Below are positions 1 to 5,533 of a stretch of DNA of 5,533 bases, in pieces. Source of the DNA: Anaeromyxobacter dehalogenans (lineage in GTDB: Bacteria; Myxococcota_A; UBA9042; DTJE01); contig DYKK01000232.1 in the NCBI GenBank assembly GCA_020722625.1, forward strand, positions 1-5,533. The letters run 5' to 3'. Each line of letters begins with the position of its first letter. Position 1 is the first letter of the stretch. A program made the position numbers and the translations under genes. The notes beneath the pieces were generated by a model. That model saw nothing but the letters and a program-made list of their open reading frames with translations, was not told the DNA's origin and made no database searches.

Positions 1-2
1 CT

Positions 3-1706
3 ACCGGCTGGACCACCAAGAACGACCCACCCGACTGCGACGACACGGATGTCACTGCCTATCCGGGCGCCAAAGAGCTCTGCGACTCCAAGGACAATGA
101 TTGCTCGGGACACGCGGACGAACCCTGTCCAACCCTGTGCTCCAACGACTGGCCAATTCAGGTGGGCAGTTACAGGAATCCCCTTTTCTACGACCTGGAT
201 CGCGACGGATTCAAGGAAATCTATTTCTCAGGGGGCGGCGGAGTGCGCACGGTGGACGGCACCTTGCTGACGAATTCTTTGCCAGGCGTACACTGGAACG
301 ATCGCACCTTTGCGGATATCGATGGTGACTTTTCGGTAGAGGTTGTTCAGACTGGAGGGATCTACAGACGCCATTCCGATTGGACGTTTGAGAAGTTCGC
401 AGACCAGCCGTTTGCAGACCCAGGGGTCAGTGATATCAACGGCGACTCGCGCCTGGACGTGTTCGGCACGATTTACGAAGACAGTGACGGCCAGGGCGGA
501 GGTTGTCGGCCTGGTGTGGTGTTTGTACGCAACCCATCCCCCTTCGACGTTGATATCGTGAAGCTGCCGTATCCCACGAGTGACCCATCCGGCCGCAGTC
601 ACTGCGCGATCGCCCCAGCCGTTGCCGACTTGGACGGAGACGGGGTCGAAGAGCTCTTCTTTGGACAGTCGCATTCCCAATCGCCTGATTCTGGGAAGCC
701 CGTAGACGGTAATCTGTACGTCTATCGTTGCACGGACCCCCCTACGTGCCACGCCTGGAGTATCTCCGTCTGGTCAAATGGTCAAACATGCGGGGCGTTC
801 TGGGACCAGCACATCTGGGTCGGAGACTACCTGGGGGGCGGATCTCTGGATGTCTATTTCTGGAATGGCTGTAGCGCACCGGTCTTCGATACCCAGGGCA
901 ACGTGTTGGGAAACCTGTATGTCGCGTTTACTGGACTCGCCGACATCAACGCCAACGGACGGTTCGACGAAGGGACATGCACCGGGCAACTGGACGTGGA
1001 CGGGGACGGCACTGTTGATTGCCTCGGCTCTCTCGGCATCAAGGATGGAAAGACTGGACAGTGGTTTTCAGGGTATCCTTTGCCGCACGACGCAGATTGG
1101 ATGGTCGGGGACGACCTGGACAACGACGGCCGGGTCGAGGTCATCACCACCGCCACCACGGGCAAGGCGTATTGCTATCGGCTCGGCGAAGGCTCCTACC
1201 ACCAAAGGAGCCTGTTGCTCCAGTGGTACGCTGGATTGTCGCCGCTTCAGCGAAACGGCAAGGCCGACAACCTGGAGCCGAACGACAGGGTCGAGTGGGA
1301 TGACCAGGGAAACATCGACTTCAACGCCGCCACTAGGTATGTCTATCCGGCCAATGCCCCATATCCTTTGCGTAGCTTCATCTCCAGGCCTGGCGATGTG
1401 GATTGGTTCGAAGTGCACAGCCCCTGGGCCAGGGCACGGGTCCTCGTACCACGGGGCAAGGATTTCGATGTCGAACTCTACTGCGAAAACAAGGACAAGG
1501 GACCTGGTCAGCCAGGACTGGTCAAGCTGGCGGAATCGAAGAAGGCTGGAGATGCGGATGAGTGGGCCGACGCGGGTTGCCTTCTTTACAGCAACTACGC
1601 AAAGACGCATTGCGCCTCTTTGTCCAAATACTTTGTGAAGGTATTCGGAAAGAGGGACTCCGACTTCGGAACGAGACCGTACCTGTTCTGGTCGAACCTC
1701 TACTGA
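3..1706 (+). CDS. Secreted MopE-motif / FG-GAP repeat protein, 5'-truncated
   Basis: The frame is open from the left edge (567 residues plus TGA), so the start and any signal peptide are off-window; the GTG at 162 is internal. Residues 11-40 hold a degenerate MopE/Cu-binding-type motif (DCDD, PGA-E, CDSKDNDCSG, DE). Residues about 64-379 carry repeated Asp-rich calcium-loop motifs of FG-GAP/VCBS type: DLDRDG, DIDGD, DINGD, DLDGDG, DINANG, DVDGDG and DLDNDG, each followed by a short hydrophobic strand. Residues 424-567 resemble a bacterial pre-peptidase C-terminal (PPC) domain: EPND, then DVDWFEV, then a YFVKVFG strand. Seventeen cysteines suggest an exported, disulfide-bonded protein. No MYXO-CTERM or LPXTG-like sorting tail is present. 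Such proteins are usually surface or extracellular and bind metal or calcium. Substrate and exact role are unknown, and I see no catalytic motif. Codons are far less GC-rich than in the neighbouring tol genes. Coding status is sure; function is not. Confidence 0.88.
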   Translation, partial: TGWTTKNDPPDCDDTDVTAYPGAKELCDSKDNDCSGHADEPCPTLCSNDWPIQVGSYRNPLFYDLDRDGFKEIYFSGGGGVRTVDGTLLTNSLPGVHWNDRTFADIDGDFSVEVVQTGGIYRRHSDWTFEKFADQPFADPGVSDINGDSRLDVFGTIYEDSDGQGGGCRPGVVFVRNPSPFDVDIVKLPYPTSDPSGRSHCAIAPAVADLDGDGVEELFFGQSHSQSPDSGKPVDGNLYVYRCTDPPTCHAWSISVWSNGQTCGAFWDQHIWVGDYLGGGSLDVYFWNGCSAPVFDTQGNVLGNLYVAFTGLADINANGRFDEGTCTGQLDVDGDGTVDCLGSLGIKDGKTGQWFSGYPLPHDADWMVGDDLDNDGRVEVITTATTGKAYCYRLGEGSYHQRSLLLQWYAGLSPLQRNGKADNLEPNDRVEWDDQGNIDFNAATRYVYPANAPYPLRSFISRPGDVDWFEVHSPWARARVLVPRGKDFDVELYCENKDKGPGQPGLVKLAESKKAGDADEWADAGCLLYSNYAKTHCASLSKYFVKVFGKRDSDFGTRPYLFWSNLY

Positions 1707-1739
1707 CCCTGAACACGGCTTGCACTGGCGCGTAGGCTC
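1707..1739. other. 33-base gap between convergent stop codons
   Basis: The stop of the left gene (TGA, 1704-1706) faces the stop of tolB (TAG on the minus strand, 1740-1742). I see no GC-rich hairpin followed by a T-run in either direction. Any terminator is therefore either Rho-dependent or located inside the opposing gene. Confidence 0.7.
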
Positions 1740-3152
1740 CTACCTTTCGGGCCGAGCGCGAACGACCGGGTGGATGGGTCGCTCCCACGCCGGGGTGAAG
1801 AACTCCCCCGGGCCGAGGTCCAGGGCCCGCACGCCCCGGCCGTCGCGCGTCATGACGAAGAGGCGCTTGGGACCCTGGCGGGTCGAGGTGAAGACGATCA
1901 GGCGGCTGTCCGGCGAAAAGGAGGGTTCCTCGTCGTCCCAGGGGCCGGCGGTGAGGCGCGACACGAGGCCCGTCGCGAGGTCGTACCGCCCGATCGAGAA
2001 GCGCCCACCCTCTCCCCGGCTCTGGTAGGCGATGGACGACCCGTCGGGGGACCAGTCGGGGCTCGTGTTGTACGACCCCGGGAGCGGCAGGGGCCGCTGG
2101 TTCGAACCGTCCGCCTCCATGACAAAGACGTTGGGGCCCCCCGCCCGGTCCGACACGAAGGCGATCCGGCGGCCGTCCGGGGACCAGGACGGCGACGAAT
2201 CAATGCCCGGCGCCGAGGTCAGGCGGGCCTGGACCTCGCCGCCCCGCGCGTCCACCAGATAGACATCCACGTTTCCGTCCGGGGCCAGGGTCAGGGCCAC
2301 GTTGTCCCCGCGGGGCGAGAAGGCCGCGCCCGTGTTCAGTCCGGGGCGCGACGACAGGACCCGGACGGCGGAGTCCGGCTGTCCCGCCCGCTCGACCACG
2401 ACCAGGTCCGGGTTTCCGGAGCGGTAACCCGTGAAGGCGACGGTCCCGCCCGGTCCCCAGGCCGGCAGGATGGCGAGGACCCCGTCCGCGCTCACGCGGA
2501 CCGGGGACGCGGACCCGAACTCGACGAACCAGACCTCCTTGGGCGCCCCCGGGGCGGGGCGGTGCGAATAGGCGATGCGCGTCCCGAACACCCCCGGCCG
2601 CCCGGTGATGCAGGACAGAAGCGCCGACACGTAGCGGTGGCCGAGGGTCTCGATCCGGTCGGGGGGGACCACGACGTCCGCGCCTCGGGTGCGCAGGAGG
2701 TCTCCCTCCTCGGTCAGGTAGGCCTGGAGGCGGACGGCGAGCGCTCCGCGCGGAGCCGGCGACATCTCGGCGACCACGACGAGGTACGCGCCGACATCCC
2801 TCCAGCCGAGATAATCAAACGTCACCTCGTCCATCCATGTCCACCACGCGGGGGAGGGGCGCGTTCCGGGGGACAGGACGTAGAACACGCCGGAGAGTTC
2901 GAGGTCCCGGGCCAGGGTCGCGGCCAGGTGCGCGGCGGGTTCGGCGAGGTCCCCGCGGGGAGTCAGGTCCAGGACGAGCGGCCACGCCACCGGGATCAAG
3001 GGCATGGGCGCGGCGAAGTCGTAACCGAACTCGCCGCATCGCGGGTCCTCCGGCGCGGGGGTCGGGAAGGGGTCGGGGTCGGCCCTCGCCTGGAGGGAGG
3101 CGGCGAGCAAGACCAGGGGCAGAAGGCGGCGGAACACGGTTCTCCCCGTCAC
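1740..3152 (-). CDS. tolB: TolB, periplasmic beta-propeller of the Tol-Pal system
   Basis: The protein has 470 residues; E. coli TolB has 430. An Arg-rich start, the hydrophobic run LLPLVLLAASL and ARA before DPD form a signal peptide cleaved near residue 24. There is no lipobox Cys, so it should be soluble in the periplasm. Residues about 55-185 match the TolB N-terminal domain, including LARDLELSGVFYVL and a GHRY-to-TGRPGVFGTRIAYS stretch like the E. coli GH-to-TGIKGAFRTRIAY segment. Residues 190-457 are PD40/WD40-like propeller repeats, clearest at 321-332 (PSWSPDGRRIAF), 365-375 (PDWSPDGSSIA) and 409-421, closing with TPAW. Cys39 and Cys181 are the only cysteines. The start is GTG, overlapping the tolA stop as GTGA, without a strong Shine-Dalgarno. 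A second GTG at codon 6 (3135-3137) follows GGGGAG by four bases and would also leave an intact signal peptide. The segment before the N-terminal domain (26-56) is proline-rich and unlike the E. coli N-terminus. Confidence 0.93.
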   Translation of the reverse strand: MTGRTVFRRLLPLVLLAASLQARADPDPFPTPAPEDPRCGEFGYDFAAPMPLIPVAWPLVLDLTPRGDLAEPAAHLAATLARDLELSGVFYVLSPGTRPSPAWWTWMDEVTFDYLGWRDVGAYLVVVAEMSPAPRGALAVRLQAYLTEEGDLLRTRGADVVVPPDRIETLGHRYVSALLSCITGRPGVFGTRIAYSHRPAPGAPKEVWFVEFGSASPVRVSADGVLAILPAWGPGGTVAFTGYRSGNPDLVVVERAGQPDSAVRVLSSRPGLNTGAAFSPRGDNVALTLAPDGNVDVYLVDARGGEVQARLTSAPGIDSSPSWSPDGRRIAFVSDRAGGPNVFVMEADGSNQRPLPLPGSYNTSPDWSPDGSSIAYQSRGEGGRFSIGRYDLATGLVSRLTAGPWDDEEPSFSPDSRLIVFTSTRQGPKRLFVMTRDGRGVRALDLGPGEFFTPAWERPIHPVVRARPER

Positions 3153-4042
3153 CGAAACAGCGCGCCGTCCAGGTCCACGACCATCCCCCGGCTGTTGATG
3201 ACCTGCAGGGTGGTCGCGTCCGGGGAGGGGAGATGGGCCACGCCGCCCGCCTTGGGGACGAACTGCTGGATCGCCCGCAGGGCCGCGCCGTCAAAGGCCC
3301 GGTTCCCCGACTCGCGCACGACCTCGAAGTCGAGGATCTGCCCGGCCTCGTTCAGGCGCGTGACCCGGATCCGCATCGAGAGCCTCTTGAGTTCCGCCTC
3401 GCCCAGGAAGGGCGGGACCGTGAACTGCTGCCGGATCGCGAGCGCCACCTTCCCCGCATAGACGTTGCCCTGGACCGAGTCGAGCCCCCCGCCGTGCACG
3501 CTCCCGTCCGGCGCCCCCACGATGCGATCGAGCGCCGTGGGTCGCTTGCGGGGGTCGTCGTCCTCGGGGGCGCCCAGGATCGCGGCGAGCGACCGGTCCT
3601 TGCGGCGGCGGTCCACCTCGGCCTTCTTCGGCTGCACGTCCATGACCGGGGTCTCGCGCCGTTGCGCGGGGTCGCGCGCAATGTTCACCGCCTCCTCGAC
3701 CTTCTCGGGCTGCTCGTACTTCACGAGTTTCGGCAGTTCCCCGGGCCTGGGCTCGGCCAGGCCCAGACGGGGGACGACGGCGGCCTCGATCAGGCCCAGG
3801 TCCTGAAGCACGTCGTCCGGTCCGCGGCGCTTGCGCAGGGTGGGGCGGTCGGGGCAGCGCACGTCCCCGCACAGGCGGCGGCTGACCGGGAAGGTCACCG
3901 CGTCGAGGTCGGGCGTACCGGTGGCCGTGGCCAGGATCACGGCCAGCAGGAGGTGGACCCCCGCGGTCACTCCGACCCCGAAGCGCAGGGCCCGGCGGTG
4001 GGCGTCGTGGTCCGGCACGGGCGCGGCCACGGTCCCGGTCAC
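3149..4042 (-). CDS. tolA: TolA-like transducer with TonB-type C-terminal domain
   Basis: The protein has 297 residues, against 421 in E. coli TolA. It has a short cytoplasmic N-terminus (1-20), one membrane anchor (about 21-41, FGVGVTAGVHLLLAVILATA), a charged, proline-containing periplasmic linker (64-190) and a TonB_C/TolA_C-type domain (about 194-266, from YAGKVALAIRQQF through MRIRVTRLNEAG to ESGNRAFDGAALRAI and VP). It couples the TolQ-TolR motor to TolB/Pal at the outer membrane. A GAPDGSVHGGG segment (177-187) lies just before the C-terminal domain. Cys58 and Cys63 (CGDVRC) sit just outside the membrane anchor. About 30 residues follow the TonB core and probably add one or two strands. 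The GTG start overlaps the tolR stop by four bases. The family call from the C-terminal domain is firm. TolA rather than TonB rests on its place between tolR and tolB. Confidence 0.88.
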   Translation of the reverse strand: MTGTVAAPVPDHDAHRRALRFGVGVTAGVHLLLAVILATATGTPDLDAVTFPVSRRLCGDVRCPDRPTLRKRRGPDDVLQDLGLIEAAVVPRLGLAEPRPGELPKLVKYEQPEKVEEAVNIARDPAQRRETPVMDVQPKKAEVDRRRKDRSLAAILGAPEDDDPRKRPTALDRIVGAPDGSVHGGGLDSVQGNVYAGKVALAIRQQFTVPPFLGEAELKRLSMRIRVTRLNEAGQILDFEVVRESGNRAFDGAALRAIQQFVPKAGGVAHLPSPDATTLQVINSRGMVVDLDGALFR

Positions 4043-4611
4043 TTCGCCGCCTCCTCAGGCTCGGCGATGAGCCCGAACTTCCCCACGCCCGCCCGGCGCA
4101 CGCGCGCCATGACCTTCAGGACGAGGCCGTACGGGATGGCCCGGTCCGCGCGCAGGTACATCTCGCGGTCGGTCTTGAGTTTCTCGTTCGCGGCGATCTT
4201 CTGTTCCAGGGCCGCGAGGCATCGCTCGAAGGCCCGGTCCTCGGCCTCGCCCCACGCCTTGCGCCGCGACCCCAGGACCGCGCGCAGGTCCGGGGCGAGG
4301 TCCAGGCACGCGAGGACCCGCGTCGGCCCGATGAAGAACTCGGCCTGGTCGTTGATGGTCATCACGACCTTGCGCTCCTCGGACAGGTTCACGGGCTCCG
4401 AGTCCGTGCGGGGGAGGTTCACCGGGACCTTCTGGTCCGCGGGCTCCGGCTTGACCGCCATCTCCTCGATGCGCTCCTTCTCCTGCTGCACCTGGAGCGT
4501 CTCGATGGACGCCGAGATCATGAAGATGATCAGGAGCACCAGCATGACGTCCACGAGCGGCGTCACGTTGATGTCCGACACGAGCCCGCGCTGGGGCGCC
4601 ATCCCCGCCAT
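4039..4611 (-). CDS. tolR: TolR, ExbD/TolR-family motor subunit
   Basis: The protein has 190 residues, against 142 in E. coli TolR. A short cytoplasmic tail leads into the hallmark DINVTPLVDVMLVLLIIFM (13-31). Asp21 corresponds to the proton-carrying Asp of the TolR/ExbD transmembrane helix. The rest is periplasmic and ends in the conserved TolR core (about 154-184: RADRAIPYG, then RRAGVGKFGLIAEP). TolR dimers sit in the TolQ pentamer and drive TolA with the proton motive force. Extra length comes from a charged stretch after the membrane helix (about 40-75) and a largely helical insertion (about 100-148) containing Cys102 and Cys131. The ATG start is one base after the tolQ stop (TGACATG), with only a weak GGGA upstream, so coupling to tolQ is likely. 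Context (tolQ before; tolA and tolB after) favours TolR over ExbD. Confidence 0.93.
   Translation of the reverse strand: MAGMAPQRGLVSDINVTPLVDVMLVLLIIFMISASIETLQVQQEKERIEEMAVKPEPADQKVPVNLPRTDSEPVNLSEERKVVMTINDQAEFFIGPTRVLACLDLAPDLRAVLGSRRKAWGEAEDRAFERCLAALEQKIAANEKLKTDREMYLRADRAIPYGLVLKVMARVRRAGVGKFGLIAEPEEAAK
4051..4056 (-). promoter_or_regulatory. Ribosome binding site of tolA
   Basis: On the minus strand GAGGAG lies eight bases before the tolA GTG (4040-4042), inside the last codons of tolR. It supports the GTG whose first bases overlap the tolR stop. Confidence 0.7.
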
Positions 4612-4612
4612 G

Positions 4613-5323
<711 letters not shown>

Positions 5324-5331
5324 CGCCCTTG

Positions 5332-5337
5332 CTCCCC
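5332..5337 (-). promoter_or_regulatory. Ribosome binding site of tolQ, deciding its start
   Basis: On the minus strand GGGGAG lies eight bases before the ATG at 5321-5323. This spacing selects that ATG over the in-frame GTG at 5369-5371. Confidence 0.75.
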
Positions 5338-5493
5338 GCCTCTCCGCCGCAAGGCCGTTCGAGGATACCACAGCGCGTCGCGGCTCCCGAAGTCCGCGTC
5401 ACCTGCCGTCGTCAGAACGGGCCGCGCGGCCCTCGCGGCGAAGCGTTACAAGGCGTTCGCCGGGGCCCTGCACACCCTTCGGACGGGTACCTC
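5338..5493. other. Upstream region of the tol operon, probably non-coding
   Basis: This stretch should hold the tolQ promoter. I find no convincing -35/-10 pair. A TATCCT on the minus strand (5362-5367) has four of six bases of a -10 box but no good -35 partner. It is moderately GC-rich and shows no recognisable protein in any frame. The plus-strand frame leading into the ATG at 5494 is open throughout but has no ATG, GTG or TTG start within it. Short minus-strand frames entering from the right edge stop at 5446-5448 and 5412-5414 and look like nothing known. Confidence 0.4.
5419..5432. repeat. Perfect 14-base GC palindrome
   Basis: GGGCCGCGCGGCCC reads the same on both strands. It sits about 95 bases upstream of the tolQ start. 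It has no loop and no T-run, so it is not a standard terminator. It could be an operator half-site pair or simply chance in GC-rich DNA. Confidence 0.4.
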
Positions 5494-5533
5494 ATGGCAG
5501 AGTGCGGCTTCAACGTCGAGACGATCCGAGAGC
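5494..5533 (+). CDS. Possible start of a divergent gene, truncated by the window edge
   Basis: An ATG opens 13 codons (MAECGFNVETIRE) that run off the right edge. Third positions are mostly G or C, as expected for a real gene in this genome, and the position fits a gene divergent from tolQ. The upstream sequence has only a weak GGAC-like binding site. Thirteen codons are too few to identify a family. It could equally be non-coding, or an internal part of a frame that is open further upstream. Confidence 0.25.
   Translation, partial: MAECGFNVETIRE

Noticed and set aside
1068..1610. Minus-strand open frame of 180 codons inside the left gene
   Set aside because: It has no family features and lies wholly antisense to the supported gene.
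778..1638. Plus-strand open frame of 286 codons inside the left gene
   Set aside because: It is Ser/Thr/Arg-rich with no recognisable motif, and it overlaps the frame that carries the Asp-rich repeats and the PPC-like end.
162..1706. GTG at 162 as the true start of the left gene
   Set aside because: The same frame is open and coding upstream to the left edge, with a MopE-type motif at 33-122, and the GTG has no binding site or signal peptide after it.
1707..1739. Bidirectional terminator between the convergent genes
   Set aside because: No stem-loop with a T-run is visible in the gap.
1770..3461. Long plus-strand open frame (563 codons) opposite tolB and the 3' end of tolA
   Set aside because: It is Arg/Gly/Pro-rich low-complexity sequence with no domain pattern, as expected for the antisense of high-GC genes. 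The minus-strand products are clearly TolB and TolA.
5369..5371. GTG as the start of tolQ
   Set aside because: The ATG at 5321-5323 has a well-spaced GGGGAG and gives the usual TolQ length and N-terminus.
5412..5533. Minus-strand frames entering from the right edge as the tail of a gene upstream of tolQ
   Set aside because: Two short frames (ending at 5446 and 5412) have no recognisable motif, and nothing favours one over the other.

Overview
The window looks like high-GC Gram-negative chromosomal DNA. A Tol envelope operon implies an outer membrane. The other gene combines a MopE-type Asp/Cys metal-binding motif, FG-GAP/VCBS-like repeats and a pre-peptidase-C-like tail, a mix common in secreted proteins of Myxococcota and other former Deltaproteobacteria. 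That taxonomic guess is inference; no rRNA or tRNA is present to test it.

Layout: (1) Positions 3-1706, plus strand, hold the 3' part of a large cysteine-rich, probably secreted repeat protein whose start lies left of the window. (2) A 33-base gap separates its stop from the stop of the convergent tolB. (3) Positions 1740-5323, minus strand, hold a compact operon transcribed right to left: tolQ, tolR, tolA, tolB. tolQ and tolR are 1 base apart. tolR/tolA and tolA/tolB each overlap by four bases (GTGA), which suggests translational coupling. (4) Positions 5324-5533 hold the tolQ leader and a probably non-coding stretch with a 14-base GC palindrome. A possible divergent coding start lies at the very right edge.

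How the genes work together: TolQ and TolR form the inner-membrane proton-driven motor. TolA is the transducer that spans the periplasm. TolB is the periplasmic beta-propeller that couples TolA to the lipoprotein Pal, so that the outer membrane is pulled in during constriction and stays intact. pal does not follow tolB here, because the convergent gene takes that place, so Pal must be encoded elsewhere. TolA is short and the periplasmic part of TolR is enlarged relative to E. coli. TolA, TolR and TolB each carry exactly one pair of cysteines.

Base composition differs sharply between the two halves. Sample 60-base lines in the left gene are 50-53% GC (301-360, 661-720), while lines in the tol operon are 65-77% (2281-2340, 3001-3060, 4801-4860). 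I see no mobile element, CRISPR array, RNA gene or clearly new system. The points worth a second look are variations on the Tol machine and the architecture and composition of the left-hand gene.
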